From Amycolatopsis orientalis DSM 43388 (GTDB lineage: Bacteria > Actinomycetota > Actinomycetes > Mycobacteriales > Pseudonocardiaceae): DNA of 64,000 bases. Made by a program: the position numbers and the translations under genes. Within the stretch, counting starts at the first letter, position 1, and every line of letters begins with the position of its first letter. Below the pieces are notes generated by a model. That model was not told the origin of the DNA. It ran no database searches and saw nothing but the letters and a program-made list of their open reading frames with translations. This document shows, piece after piece, positions 9,390 to 18,482 of the stretch. The stretch covers positions 45,851-109,850 of the forward strand of contig NZ_ASXG01000058.1 in NCBI RefSeq assembly GCF_000411975.1. Reading direction: 5' to 3'.

Positions 9390-9405
9390 CCCGGCCCGGA
9401 CCCGT

Positions 9406-9453
9406 CGTCGTGAGTGCTGATGCCGGTTCTAACCGGCATCAGCACTCACGACG
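9406..9453. terminator. Perfect 23-bp inverted repeat (hairpin), terminator of the GntR gene
   Basis: Two perfectly complementary 23-nt arms (9406-9428 and 9431-9453) separated by only 'ct' lie 8 nt past the GntR stop codon and 17 nt upstream of the TauE ATG. The outer part carries CGTGAGTGC, a motif shared with the hairpin at 52420-52454. Placement fits a strong transcription terminator; an arm this long and perfect is well above what termination needs. Confidence 0.7.
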
Positions 9454-9461
9454 CGCCTCGC

Positions 9462-10187
9462 TCACCCGGGGCCGCGATGCAGGGTCGCCCGGAGCGTGAG
9501 CCGGTCCGCGCGGATGTGCAGCCACTCCGCGTCCACCGGCCGCCCGTCCGGCAACCGGGTCAACCGGTCCAGCGCGAAAACCGCCGTCCCCGGGGCGACG
9601 TCCAGCAGCGCCGCCGTATCCGGCCCGGCCGACACCGCGTGCACCTCGACCTCCGCCCGCCCCAGCCGGATCCCGTTGGTCTCCTCCAGCAGCGCGAACA
9701 GATCCCGGTGCGCCAGATCCTTCCCCAGCAACGGAATCCCCAGATCCGCCACCAGATAGGTCGAGTCCAGAGACAACGGCGCCCCGCCCAGCCGCCGGAC
9801 GCGCTCCAGGTGCACGACCTCTTCCCCCGCCGCCAGCCCGAGGCGTTCCGCCACCGACGGCGGCGCGGCGACCGGCTCGGCGGTGCGCACCTCGTTCACG
9901 ACCTCGCCGTGGCCTTCGAGCGCCTCCGCCAGCCCGGTCAGCCGATCGAGCCCGTGCCCGTATTTCGGGCGCACGACGAGCGTCCCGACTCCCTGCCGGC
10001 GTTCGACGAGCCCTTCGTCCCGCAGCAAGCCGAGCGCTTCCCGCACGACGTTGCGCGACGCGCCGAACCACTCGCCCAACGCGCGCTCGCTCGGCAGCAG
10101 CTCGCCGACCTCGCCCGCGACGATCCGCTGCCGCAGGCCGTCGGCCACCTGCCGGGCCCGTTCCGCCCTCCGCTGCGTAGTCACCAC
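9462..10187 (-). CDS. GntR/HutC-family transcriptional regulator with UTRA domain
   Basis: A 241-residue regulator with an N-terminal winged HTH of the GntR type (about residues 8-75, 'LLPSERALGEWFGASRNVVREALGLL') followed by a UTRA effector-binding domain (about 95-235, with 'EVVHLERVRRLGGAPLSLDSTYL'). UTRA regulators commonly sense sugars or sugar phosphates, so it is a candidate regulator of the sialidase/transporter operon that precedes it by one gene; this is inference. Upstream lies a direct repeat (10213-10230) that may be its own operator. Confidence 0.9.
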   Translation of the reverse strand: MVTTQRRAERARQVADGLRQRIVAGEVGELLPSERALGEWFGASRNVVREALGLLRDEGLVERRQGVGTLVVRPKYGHGLDRLTGLAEALEGHGEVVNEVRTAEPVAAPPSVAERLGLAAGEEVVHLERVRRLGGAPLSLDSTYLVADLGIPLLGKDLAHRDLFALLEETNGIRLGRAEVEVHAVSAGPDTAALLDVAPGTAVFALDRLTRLPDGRPVDAEWLHIRADRLTLRATLHRGPG

Positions 10188-10212
10188 GACGGCGACGCTA
10201 CCGGGATTTTGA

Positions 10213-10230
10213 TTACGCCGAGGTTACGCC
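10213..10230. promoter_or_regulatory. Direct repeat, candidate GntR operator
   Basis: TTACGCC occurs twice (10213-10219 and 10224-10230) with an 11-bp period, one helical turn, 26-43 bp upstream of the GntR start. The position suits autoregulation. No experimental basis. Confidence 0.3.
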
Positions 10231-10405
10231 ACCCACATTGACCTGCGGAAACGCCGTGAGCAGCGGCAATGCACGGCACCCTCGCCCATTCCGCCACCGC
10301 GACCTGCCGCACCAGCCGCGCCGACCGTCCCGACGAGGCCGGGAACGGTCAGCGCGTCGTCCGAGCTGCCCCACGCCGCGTTTCGGCGGCCACGGGCGGC
10401 ACCGT

Positions 10406-11170
10406 TCAGCAGATGCTCCCCAGGCTCGACGTCCAGCCCCACCACATCCCGTACTCGGCGAGGTTCCCGGCGTCGTTCAGGTGCACGTTGTCCGACAGCC
10501 ACGGGCTCGGGTTCGGCAGATTCGCCGATCCCGCGGGCGGGATGTACTGCCGCAGATCGACGAGCGCCGTCCCCTTGGCGACCGCCGTCTGGTAGATCGC
10601 CGAGCCGTACTGCGCCCAGGTGTACTTCTGCGTCTGCCCGCCCCACGGGTTGGGCGTCCACTTCAGCTCGGCGTAGATCGACAGCAGGATGTCCACCCCG
10701 GGCCGCGCCGCGCGGATGTTGTCGATGAGCTTGCCGAGGTTCGCCTTGAACACCGCCGGGTCGACCTGCGCGATCAGCTCGTTGCCGCCGAGGTCGACCA
10801 GGACCAGGTCGGGCTGGCGTTGCGTGAGGTCGGCGAGCGCGCCGGCCGTGTCGGGCCAGCGGCCGCCGGGGAGGTAGTCGGTGGCCATCGCGCCGTTGTG
10901 CGCGTAGTTCTTGGTCGTGGTGTTCCACTCGGCGTGGAGGTCGTTGGCGATTTTCGTGGTCCAGCCGTACGTGGTCGGCGCGTAAGTGTCCGTAGTGGAC
11001 TGGTAGCCGGTGGTGCCGTAGCCGGTGTCGGCCGAGGTGCCGAAGATCGCCACCTGCTATTTCTTCGTGCACCAGGTGCTGGTCTGCCCGGCGTCGGCGG
11101 CGACGGCGGGGGACATCGCGATGCCGAGGCCGACGAGGGTCAGCAACGCCGCGACACGGGATCTTCGCAT
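10406..11170 (-). pseudogene. Secreted SGNH/GDSL hydrolase interrupted by in-frame amber codon
   Basis: Reading from the ATG at 11170 (good ribosome binding site GGAAAGG about 9 nt upstream) gives a clear Sec signal peptide ('MRRSRVAALLTLVG...AVAA') and mature start 'DAGQTSTWCTKK'. A TAG at 11059-11057 follows, and then in the same frame the complete catalytic domain beginning 'QVAIFGTSADTGYG'. The Ser of block I (FGTS), the Asn of 'LGGNELI' and the Asp/His of 'SDNVHLND' are all present. One base change (for example CAG to TAG, Gln) explains the break. Without readthrough only a 37-residue secreted stub is made; reinitiation at GTG 11053 would give a 215-residue cytoplasmic enzyme. It could be a recent mutation, a sequencing error, or a suppressed amber. 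Confidence 0.8.
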
Positions 11171-11297
11171 GGGGACCGGGCCTTTCCGGGGAGAGACGAT
11201 CTGCGGATGTGTCGCCGCCGCGGCCCCGCTCGTTACCGGAGTGCGCGAACCGAAACCGGGATGCGGGCGACGTCACGGTTCTGGCAGTCTCGGGGAG

Positions 11298-12494
11298 GTG
11301 AAGATCCTGTTCGCGACCGCGCCCGGGCACGGGCTCACGCTCCCGCTGATCCCGGTGGTCTGGGCCGCCCGGGCCGCCGGGCACGACGTGCTGCTGGCCA
11401 CCACCGCCGAGATCGCCGAGGTGTCCGCGCGGGCCGGGCTGCCGGTCGCCGACGTCTTCCCCGGCCGCGACATCTGGACCGACCTGCTGGCTGCCGTCAA
11501 GGGCGGGGCCCCGGATCCGGACGAACCGGAGGAATACCGGATCGCGCGGCAGTACCCGGGCCCGTTCGGGCTCTTCACCGCCGCCATGACCGAGGGCACG
11601 ATCGAGGCGGGCCGGGCGTTCGGCGCGGACCTCGTCGTCTATCCGTCCGATCACGGGGCCGGCGGGCTCGCCGCGGTCGCGCTCGGCGTGCCCGCGCTCG
11701 AGGTCGGCAACCGGATCTCGTGGTCGGCCCGCGACCGCTCGTGGCGCACCGAGCACGACGACTTCTTCGGCGGCGAACTCGTGACGCTGATGCGCGAGAA
11801 GCTCGGCCTCGGCGACGCGCCGCCGAACGTCCTCGCCCGGATCGACCCGCGGGCGCCGAGCATGGGCGGGCTGCGCGCGGACGAGGCGCCGCTCGACGAA
11901 CGCGACGGCGCGCCGTGGTGGCCGATGCGGTTCGTGCCGTACAACGGCGGAGCCGTGCTGCCGGAGTGGGTGCTGCGGAAGCCGGACCGGCCTCGGGTGG
12001 CGGTCACGCTGGGCACGGTGGTGCCGGCGATGTCCGGGGTCAGCAGCCTGAAGGTGGTGCTGGACGCGCTCGGCGGGATGGACGTCGAAGTCATTCTCGC
12101 GGCGGGCACTGCTGATCTGAGCGAACTGGGCGAGCTGCCGGGGAATGTCCGGTCGGTGGGGTATCTGCCGCTGTCGGTTTTCCTGCCGGGGTGTGCGGCG
12201 ATCGTGCACCACGGGGGTTCCGGAACGACTGCCGCGCCGTTGTTCTACGGCGTGCCGCAGCTGGTTCTGCCCAGTTTCGCGGACAATCCGATGTCGGCCG
12301 AGCGGGTGGTCGAGCGGGGCGTCGGGCTGAGCCATGATCCGGCCACTGCGGACGTTCCCGCGGTGCGGAAGCTGGTCTCGCAGCTGCTCGAGGACGAGAC
12401 GTTCCGCAAGGCGGCTGCGGAGGTGCGGACGGAGATGAGCGAGCAGCCCACTCCGGCCGACGTCCTCGCGCGCGCGGTCGCGGCTCTCCGCTGA
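11298..12494 (+). CDS. GT1-family nucleotide-sugar glycosyltransferase (MGT type)
   Basis: A 398-residue GT-B glycosyltransferase like those that decorate macrolides and other natural products. The N-terminal acceptor domain starts 'MKILFATAPGHG'. The C-terminal nucleotide-sugar site has 'VRSVGYLPLSVFLPGCAAIVHHGGSGTT' split across the usual block (the 'HHGGSGTT' motif near residue 298-305) and 'VPQLVLPSFADNPMSAERV'. No activator partner or biosynthetic genes flank it, so the acceptor is unknown. The GTG start follows a purine run GGGGAGG with almost no spacing, while a -10-like CAGTCT lies 7 nt upstream, so a leaderless mRNA is more likely than a normal ribosome binding site. Confidence 0.88.
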   Translation: MKILFATAPGHGLTLPLIPVVWAARAAGHDVLLATTAEIAEVSARAGLPVADVFPGRDIWTDLLAAVKGGAPDPDEPEEYRIARQYPGPFGLFTAAMTEGTIEAGRAFGADLVVYPSDHGAGGLAAVALGVPALEVGNRISWSARDRSWRTEHDDFFGGELVTLMREKLGLGDAPPNVLARIDPRAPSMGGLRADEAPLDERDGAPWWPMRFVPYNGGAVLPEWVLRKPDRPRVAVTLGTVVPAMSGVSSLKVVLDALGGMDVEVILAAGTADLSELGELPGNVRSVGYLPLSVFLPGCAAIVHHGGSGTTAAPLFYGVPQLVLPSFADNPMSAERVVERGVGLSHDPATADVPAVRKLVSQLLEDETFRKAAAEVRTEMSEQPTPADVLARAVAALR

Positions 12495-12512
12495 ACCGCG
12501 GGACCGCGGCGG

Positions 12513-13730
12513 CTAGATCGCCGTTTCCCCCTTGCCCAGCACGACAATCCCGAAGTCGCTCACGTGGTAGTGGCCACGATCCCTCGCCAGATCGACCCCG
12601 ATGTGCGCGCCGGGCGGGACGACGACGTTCTTGTCCAGGATCGCCCGCCGCACCACCGCGCCGCGCCCGACGCGGGCCCCGTCCAGCAGCACGGAGCCTT
12701 GCACGACCGCGCCGTTCTCCACGAAAACGTCCGGCGACAGCACCGAATCGACCACCTGCGCCCCGGAAATGATGCAGCCGTTGCTGACGATCGACTGGGT
12801 CGCCGTGCCGCCTTCCACGAATTTCGCCGCCGCGCGCTGGCCGGGATGGGCCAGGATCGGCCATTTCCGGTTGTACAGGTTGAAAATCGGCTGCGTCGAA
12901 ATCAGGTCCGTGTGCGCGTCGTAATAGCTGTCGATCGTTCCGACGTCGCGCCAGTAGCCGTGGTCCCGGTCGGTTTCGCCGGGAACCACGTTGCCGTTGA
13001 AGTCGTAGACCGCCGCCTCGGATTTTTCCACCAGAGCCGGGATGATGTCGCGGCCCATGTCGTGTTTGGACGCCGGGTTCTTGGCGTCCGCGTGCAGCGC
13101 GTCGAGCATCACCTGCGTCGTGAAGACGTAGTTGCCCATCGAAACGTACGACTCGTCCGGCGAATCCGGCAGGCCCGGCGGGTCCTCGGGCTTCTCCAGG
13201 AACGCGTCGATCTTGGTGCCGTCCTCGGTGCTGATCACGCCGAACGAGCGGGCTTCCGAACGCGGCACGCGGATGCCGGCGACCGTCACGCCCGCGCCGG
13301 ACGCGATGTGCGCGTCGATCATCTGGCGCGGGTCCATCCGGTAGATGTTGTCCGCGCCGAACACCGCGATGTACGCGGGCGATTCGTCGTGCACGAGGTT
13401 GAGGCTCTGGTGGATCGCGTCCGCGCTGCCCTGGAACCAGCGCGGGCCCAGCCGCTGCTGCGCGGGCACCGGCGTGACGTACTCGCCGGTCAGCGACGAC
13501 AGCCGCCACGTCGTCGAGATGTGCCGGTCCAGCGAATGCGATTTGTACTGCGTCAGCACGCAGATCCGGCGGATCCCGCCGTGCACGAGGTTGGAGAGCA
13601 CGAAGTCGACCAGCCGGTGCACGCCCCCGAACGGGACCGCGGGTTTCGCGCGGTCGGTGGTCAGCGGCATCAGCCGTTTGCCCTCGCCGCCGGCGAGGAC
13701 GATTCCCAGCACATCGGATCCGTCGATCAC
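12513..13730 (-). CDS. glgC: Glucose-1-phosphate adenylyltransferase
   Basis: 405-residue ADP-glucose pyrophosphorylase: ATP + glucose-1-P gives ADP-glucose + PPi, the committed step of glycogen and maltose-1-phosphate synthesis. The N-terminal nucleotidyltransferase domain has '[16 protein letters not shown]' and the ADP-Glc site '[12 protein letters not shown]'. The C-terminal left-handed beta helix runs from about residue 290 ('[19 protein letters not shown]'). The start chosen is GTG 13730, which overlaps the glgA stop by GTGA; the long open frame upstream of it is a shadow of glgA. It forms an operon with glgA. Confidence 0.95.
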   Translation of the reverse strand: MIDGSDVLGIVLAGGEGKRLMPLTTDRAKPAVPFGGVHRLVDFVLSNLVHGGIRRICVLTQYKSHSLDRHISTTWRLSSLTGEYVTPVPAQQRLGPRWFQGSADAIHQSLNLVHDESPAYIAVFGADNIYRMDPRQMIDAHIASGAGVTVAGIRVPRSEARSFGVISTEDGTKIDAFLEKPEDPPGLPDSPDESYVSMGNYVFTTQVMLDALHADAKNPASKHDMGRDIIPALVEKSEAAVYDFNGNVVPGETDRDHGYWRDVGTIDSYYDAHTDLISTQPIFNLYNRKWPILAHPGQRAAAKFVEGGTATQSIVSNGCIISGAQVVDSVLSPDVFVENGAVVQGSVLLDGARVGRGAVVRRAILDKNVVVPPGAHIGVDLARDRGHYHVSDFGIVVLGKGETAI

Positions 13731-14884
13731 GAAACCCTCCCGCACGCCTCGTACACCCCGACCGTCGCGGCGGCGATCGCCGGCCAGCCGAACTCTCCCA
13801 CCGCGCGGTCCCGTCCGGCGAGGCCCAGCCGGGTGGCCCGGGCGCGGTCGGCGGCCAGGTCGTTGATCCCGCGCGCGAGCCCGGCCTCGAAAGCGCCGGG
13901 CTCGTTCTCGTCGTAATGCACCAGCACCCCGGTCTCGCCGTCGGCGACCACCTCCGGGATTCCGCCGACGTCGCTGGCCACCACCGCGGTGCCGCAGGCC
14001 ATCGCTTCCAGGTTCACGATGCCGAGCGGTTCGTACACCGACGGGCAGACGAACACCAGCGCGTGCGTCAGCAGCTGGACGACTTCGCGGCGCGGCAGCA
14101 TTTCCGGGATCCAGTGCACGCCGGACCGCTTTTCCTGCAGTTCCGCGACCAGTCCGCGGAACTCCGCGTCCAGCTCCGGCGTGTCCGCGCCGCCCGCGCA
14201 CAGGACGAGCTGCACGTCTTCCTCGAGTGCGGCCCCGGCGCGCACGAGGTGCGGCACGCCTTTCTGCCGCGTGATCCGGCCGACGAACAGCGCGTACGGC
14301 CGGTTCGGATCGATGCCGTGCTTCTCCAGTACGTCGGTGCCTGGATCGGGTTGGTACAGCTCGGTGTCGATGCCGTTGCGCACCACGTGCACCCGCGCCG
14401 GGTCGACGTTCGGGTACGCGGCGAGCACGTCGCGCCGCATGCCGGAACTGACCGCGATGATCGCGTCCGCCGCCTCGTAGGCGTCGCGCTCGATCCACGA
14501 CGACACCCGGTAGCCGCCGCCGAGCTGCTCGGCCTTCCACGGCCGCAGCGGTTCGAGCGAGTGCGCGGTGACGACGTGCGGGATGCCGTGCGCGAGCTTC
14601 GCGAGATGGCCGCCGAGGTTCGCGTACCAGGTATGACTGTGCGCGAGATCGTGTCCGGCGAGCGCGTCCGCCATCGAAACCGCGATGTCCATGGTGGCGA
14701 ACGCGGGCTGGGCGTACCCGTGCGCGTCGCGGTGCCCGTGTGCGCCGTCCGGGCGGTCGGGACCCCAGCAGTGCACGTCCAGGTCGACCAGCGACCGCAG
14801 TTCCCGCGCGAGGAACTCGACATGCACCCCCGCTCCCCCGTACACGTCCGGCGGGTACTCCCGGGTGAGCAGGCCGACCTTCAT
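13727..14884 (-). CDS. glgA: Actinobacterial GlgA/GlgM-type GT4 glycogen/maltose-1-phosphate synthase
   Basis: A 385-residue GT4 enzyme opening '[21 protein letters not shown]', with the donor site '[11 protein letters not shown]' and the nucleotide-binding '[20 protein letters not shown]'. This is the actinobacterial type that, in mycobacteria, uses ADP-glucose and glucose-1-P to make maltose-1-phosphate (GlgM) and also elongates glucan. It is paired with glgC, which supplies ADP-glucose. A TAGGGT -10 box ends 6 nt before the ATG, indicating a leaderless transcript for the glgA-glgC operon. Confidence 0.92.
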   Translation of the reverse strand: MKVGLLTREYPPDVYGGAGVHVEFLARELRSLVDLDVHCWGPDRPDGAHGHRDAHGYAQPAFATMDIAVSMADALAGHDLAHSHTWYANLGGHLAKLAHGIPHVVTAHSLEPLRPWKAEQLGGGYRVSSWIERDAYEAADAIIAVSSGMRRDVLAAYPNVDPARVHVVRNGIDTELYQPDPGTDVLEKHGIDPNRPYALFVGRITRQKGVPHLVRAGAALEEDVQLVLCAGGADTPELDAEFRGLVAELQEKRSGVHWIPEMLPRREVVQLLTHALVFVCPSVYEPLGIVNLEAMACGTAVVASDVGGIPEVVADGETGVLVHYDENEPGAFEAGLARGINDLAADRARATRLGLAGRDRAVGEFGWPAIAAATVGVYEACGRVS

Positions 14885-14890
14885 GCGTTG

Positions 14891-14896
14891 ACCCTA
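14891..14896 (-). promoter_or_regulatory. -10 box of leaderless glgA-glgC promoter
   Basis: On the minus strand TAGGGT is followed by six bases and then the glgA ATG, so transcription should begin at or next to the start codon. No convincing -35 box is evident. Confidence 0.4.
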
Positions 14897-14950
14897 GACG
14901 TCCCCACCGGAGCAACGCAGTACGGAATGCGGGCGAATCCGGTTCGCCGC

Positions 14951-15715
14951 TCAGTGTTCGCGCTGTCCTACCACGACTGTTGCGCCGAGTTCTTCGTCTT
15001 CCTCGACGGACGCGGCCAGTCCTGCCCGGCGCACCTCGGCCGTCGCGGCCGCCGCTTGGCGTTCGCTGGCTTCGAAAAGCACGTGGCCGCCGGGCGCGAG
15101 CCACTCCGGAGCCTCCGCGACGACGCGCCGGAGCACGTCGAGACCGTCAGCTCCTCCGTCGAGCGCGACGCGGGGTTCGTGATCGCGCGCTTCGGGCGGC
15201 ATCAACGCGACGTCGTCGGTGGGGACGTACGGAACATTCGCGATCAGCACGTCGACGCGGCCGCGCAACCGCCGCGGAAGCGGAGCGTAGAGGTCGCCTT
15301 GGTAGACCTCGCCCGGCACGTTCTGCCGCGCGCACTCGACGGCGGCCGGTTCGACGTCCGCCGCGTGGAGCTCTGTCCCGGGCACCTCCGCCGCGACCGT
15401 CGCGCCCAGCGCACCGGAACCGCAGCACAGATCGACCACCACCGACTGCGCGTGCGCGAACCCGGCGGCCAGCCGCACCAGCAGCTCAGTGCGGCGCCGG
15501 GGCACGAAAACACCCGGTGCGACGGCGAACCGGCGGCCGGCGAACTCCGCCCAGCCGAGGACGTGCTCCAGCGGTTCCCCGGCGACCCGGCGCTCGACCA
15601 TCGCGGCCAGGTCGCCCGATTGGCCCAGCAGGAGCCGGGCCTCGTCCTCGGCGAACACGCATCCGGCGGCGCGCAGCCGAGCGACGGTGTCCTCGAAGCC
15701 GGCGAACTCGCTCAC
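14951..15715 (-). CDS. PrmC/HemK-like protein N5-glutamine methyltransferase paralogue
   Basis: A 254-residue class I SAM-dependent methyltransferase. The N-terminal helical PrmC-type domain (about 1-80, '[18 protein letters not shown]') is followed by motif I '[12 protein letters not shown]' and the active-site tetrapeptide NVPY in '[12 protein letters not shown]'. True PrmC has NPPY, so this resembles the actinobacterial family of putative glutamine methyltransferases with NxPY (substrate unknown) and is probably not the release-factor enzyme itself. The start GTG 15715 overlaps the stop of the universal stress gene by GTGA, so the two are co-transcribed. Confidence 0.85.
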   Translation of the reverse strand: MSEFAGFEDTVARLRAAGCVFAEDEARLLLGQSGDLAAMVERRVAGEPLEHVLGWAEFAGRRFAVAPGVFVPRRRTELLVRLAAGFAHAQSVVVDLCCGSGALGATVAAEVPGTELHAADVEPAAVECARQNVPGEVYQGDLYAPLPRRLRGRVDVLIANVPYVPTDDVALMPPEARDHEPRVALDGGADGLDVLRRVVAEAPEWLAPGGHVLFEASERQAAAATAEVRRAGLAASVEEDEELGATVVVGQREH

Positions 15716-16206
15716 GGAACCACGACGACCGGCCAGGTCGCGGCGCGCACCAGCCGGTTGCCGACCGAGCCGACGAGCCGGTGCCCGCCCTGCTCGGACG
15801 CGCCGACCACGACCATGTCGGCGTTGACCTCCTGCGCGGCCTGGCGCAGTTCGGGGAAGGTCTCGCCGCGGCGGACCACGAACGTGACCGGCACCTGCAG
15901 GTCGGCCGCCCGGTCGCGCAGTTCCGCCCGCAGCTGCTCGATTTCCTCTTCGAAGGTCTGCTGCTGCACGTCGACGACGGCGGCCGCGGCGAGCCCGGTC
16001 CACACCGTCGGCGCGGCCACGTAGACCACGACCAGCCGCGCCCGCTGCCGCCGGGCGAGTCCGCCGGCGTAGGCCGTCGCGCGCAGCCCGGTCGGCGAGG
16101 TGTCCGCGCCGACGAGGATCACGCGAGGCCCGTCGGTGCCCCGTTCGTACGGGCCCGGGTCCCAGCTGGGCCCGTATTCCTCGACCAGTTGCTCCACCCG
16201 GCCCAT
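15712..16206 (-). CDS. Universal stress protein, UspA family
   Basis: A 164-residue cytoplasmic UspA fold. The N-terminal ~35 residues are an acidic leader ('MGRVEQLVEEYGPSWD'), then the domain begins 'VILVGADTSPTGLRAT'. The C-terminal ATP-binding segment is 'VVVGASEQGGHRLVGSVGN', matching the G-x2-G-x9-G(S/T) pattern loosely. It overlaps the methyltransferase start. The precise stress role is not predictable. The much longer open frame upstream of the ATG at 16206 lies opposite the acyl-CoA ligase gene and is a shadow. Confidence 0.85.
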   Translation of the reverse strand: MGRVEQLVEEYGPSWDPGPYERGTDGPRVILVGADTSPTGLRATAYAGGLARRQRARLVVVYVAAPTVWTGLAAAAVVDVQQQTFEEEIEQLRAELRDRAADLQVPVTFVVRRGETFPELRQAAQEVNADMVVVGASEQGGHRLVGSVGNRLVRAATWPVVVVP

Positions 16207-16404
16207 TATGTCCGGGACGCCGGACCCCGCCGGGTCGCGTCCGTCACCCCGGAGCACGCCCGGGAAGAAAATTCCCACCCAGGTGGATTTGCCCTCCGTT
16301 CGGAGTACCCCAGGCGCGCTTCGGCTGGTAGCGTCCCCGCAACCTGAACACGCGTCCGGGAAGGACCGGGGAGCCCAACGCGTGCGGCGGCGAGGCGGAT
16401 CGCG

Positions 16405-18477
16405 ATGCGAGACGATGTGGTCGAGGCGAGTGCGGTGGTCGGGCACCCGCCCGAACAGGTGTGGCAGATCGTCGGCAGCCCCGAGCTGTACCCGAGGTTC
16501 GTCCCGGCGATCAGCTGGTGCGAGGTCACCGTGCCGGCCGAACGCGGCCGCGGGCCGCACTGCCTGATCCGGCTGGCCCCGGACCGGCGCCCGGTCGCCG
16601 AGGGCGTCATCCACGCGGCGGTCTACCGGCCGGGCGAGCACGTCGTCTGGTGCGGGCTGCCGGACGAGCGGACCTGGGTGTCGGTCGAACTGCGGCCGGT
16701 CCCGCGCGGCGGCACCGAGATCGTGCTGCGGATGATGCTGCCGGCGCTGCCCCCGGAACACTCCGACCTGCTCGCCCGCGGCACGGTGAAAGGCCTGCTC
16801 AGGCAGCTGGCCAGGCGGATCGGGCAGCAGCTGTCCGGGCTGCCCGGCGATCCGCCGGAGCAGGAGCCGGCCACTGCCCTGCGCACGGCGAACACGCTGG
16901 TCCGCGCGGGCGTGCTGGCCGCGGGACGGCCGGACCGGATGGTCAAGCAGCTCAATTCCCTCGCCCGCTGGGGCGCGACGCTGGCCGGCGGCTACCTCGC
17001 CGCGACCGCTCGCGGGGCCGACGACATCGCGGTGCACGACGAGCGCAACACCCGCACGTTCGGCGAGATCGACGAACGCAGCAACCAGCTGGCCAACGCG
17101 CTCGCCGCGCTCGACGTGGCGGCCGGGTCCCGGGTCGCGCTGATGTGCCGCAACCACGCGGCGATGGTCGAGGCGTTCGTCGGGTGCAGCAAGCTCGGCG
17201 CCGACGTCGTCCTGCTCAACACCGGCCTCTCCCCCGCCGCCGTCGAGGAGGTGCTCACCCAGCATCCGCCCGCGGCGGTACTGGCCGACGACGAGTTCGC
17301 GCCGATCATCGCGTCGGTGCCCGGCGAGTTCCCGCGCGTGAGCACGTGGGACGACGCCGAACAGGGCTACCGCACGCTCGACGAGCTGCTCCAGGACGCG
17401 CCGGCGACCCGGCCGAAGCCGAGCGAACGCGAGGGCCGGATCGTCGTGCTGACCTCAGGCACCACCGGCGCGCCGAAGGGCGCCCGCCGTCCGACGCCGA
17501 AGGGCGTGAGCACGTCGGCGACCGTTTTGTCGCGAATCCCCTTGCGCGCCCGGGACAAGATCGCGGTGGCCGCCCCGCTGTTCCACAGCTGGGGGCTGGC
17601 GGCGATGCAGCTCGGGATGGCGCTGCGGGCGGAGCTGTCGCTGATCCGCCGGTTCGACGCGGAGCAGACGCTGCGCACGATCGCCGAACACCGCTGCGAC
17701 GCGCTGTTCGCGGTCCCGATCATGCTGCAGCGGATCCTCGACCTGCCCGAACGCGTGCGCAACCGGTACGACCTGTCGTCGCTGCGGATCGTGGCGAGCA
17801 GCGGATCGGCGATGCCGGGCGCGTTCGTGACGTCGTTCATGGACACCTTCGGCGACATCCTCTACAACTTCTACGGCTCCACCGAGGTCTCCTGGGCGAG
17901 CATCGCCGACCCGGCGGACCTGCGCGCCGCCCCGACGTCCGCGGGCCGCTGCCCGCCGGGCACCCGGGTCGCGATCCTGGACGACGACCGCCGCCCGGTC
18001 CCGCCCGGCGACGAGGGCCAGATCTTCGTCGGCAACGACATGCTGTTCGACGGCTACACCAACGGTTCGAGCGTCCCGCGCGCACACGACCTGATGGCGA
18101 CCGGCGACGTCGGCTACCAGGACGCGTCCGGGCGGCTGTTCGTCACCGGCCGCGCCGACGAGATGATCGTGTCCGGCGGCGAGAACGTGTTCCCGCGCCC
18201 GGTCGAGGAAGCCCTGGCCGCGCTGCCGGGCGTCTCGGACGCGGCCGTGGTCGGCGTCCCGGACGACGAGTTCGGCCAGCGCCTCGCCGCCTACGTCGTG
18301 CTCCGCCGAGGCGCCCGCATGCACGCCGACGACGTCCGGCACTACATCCACCAGAGACTCGCCCGGTTCGCGGTGCCGCGCGACGTGTACTTCGTGCCGG
18401 AGCTTCCGCGGAACGCGACCGGAAAGATCGTGAAACGGCTCCTGAACGACGATCTCTGGCCGATCGCGCAAGGCTGA
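16405..18477 (+). CDS. SRPBCC domain fused to FadD-like acyl-CoA synthetase
   Basis: A 690-residue protein. Residues 1-150 form an SRPBCC/polyketide-cyclase-like lipid-binding fold ('VVGHPPEQVWQIVGSPELYPRFVP'). From about 195 to the end it is an ANL-superfamily acyl-CoA ligase: P-loop 'TSGTTGAPKGARRP', 'YGSTEVSW', 'TGDVGYQD', hinge 'GRADEMIVSGGENVFP' and catalytic Lys in 'RNATGKIVK'. The ATP-binding half resembles mycobacterial long-chain FadDs. A helix-grip lipid-binding domain in front of a ligase suggests acyl-substrate capture or delivery, which is inference. The ATG follows GAGGCGGA. It converges with the LysG gene, leaving only 5 bp between the two stops. Confidence 0.9.
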   Translation: MRDDVVEASAVVGHPPEQVWQIVGSPELYPRFVPAISWCEVTVPAERGRGPHCLIRLAPDRRPVAEGVIHAAVYRPGEHVVWCGLPDERTWVSVELRPVPRGGTEIVLRMMLPALPPEHSDLLARGTVKGLLRQLARRIGQQLSGLPGDPPEQEPATALRTANTLVRAGVLAAGRPDRMVKQLNSLARWGATLAGGYLAATARGADDIAVHDERNTRTFGEIDERSNQLANALAALDVAAGSRVALMCRNHAAMVEAFVGCSKLGADVVLLNTGLSPAAVEEVLTQHPPAAVLADDEFAPIIASVPGEFPRVSTWDDAEQGYRTLDELLQDAPATRPKPSEREGRIVVLTSGTTGAPKGARRPTPKGVSTSATVLSRIPLRARDKIAVAAPLFHSWGLAAMQLGMALRAELSLIRRFDAEQTLRTIAEHRCDALFAVPIMLQRILDLPERVRNRYDLSSLRIVASSGSAMPGAFVTSFMDTFGDILYNFYGSTEVSWASIADPADLRAAPTSAGRCPPGTRVAILDDDRRPVPPGDEGQIFVGNDMLFDGYTNGSSVPRAHDLMATGDVGYQDASGRLFVTGRADEMIVSGGENVFPRPVEEALAALPGVSDAAVVGVPDDEFGQRLAAYVVLRRGARMHADDVRHYIHQRLARFAVPRDVYFVPELPRNATGKIVKRLLNDDLWPIAQG

Positions 18478-18482
18478 TCCGG

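Noticed and set aside
12494..12513. CCGCGGGACCGCGG after the glycosyltransferase gene as a terminator
   Set aside because: The self-complementary halves leave only a 2-nt centre and no workable loop; the gap between the convergent genes is only 18 bp.
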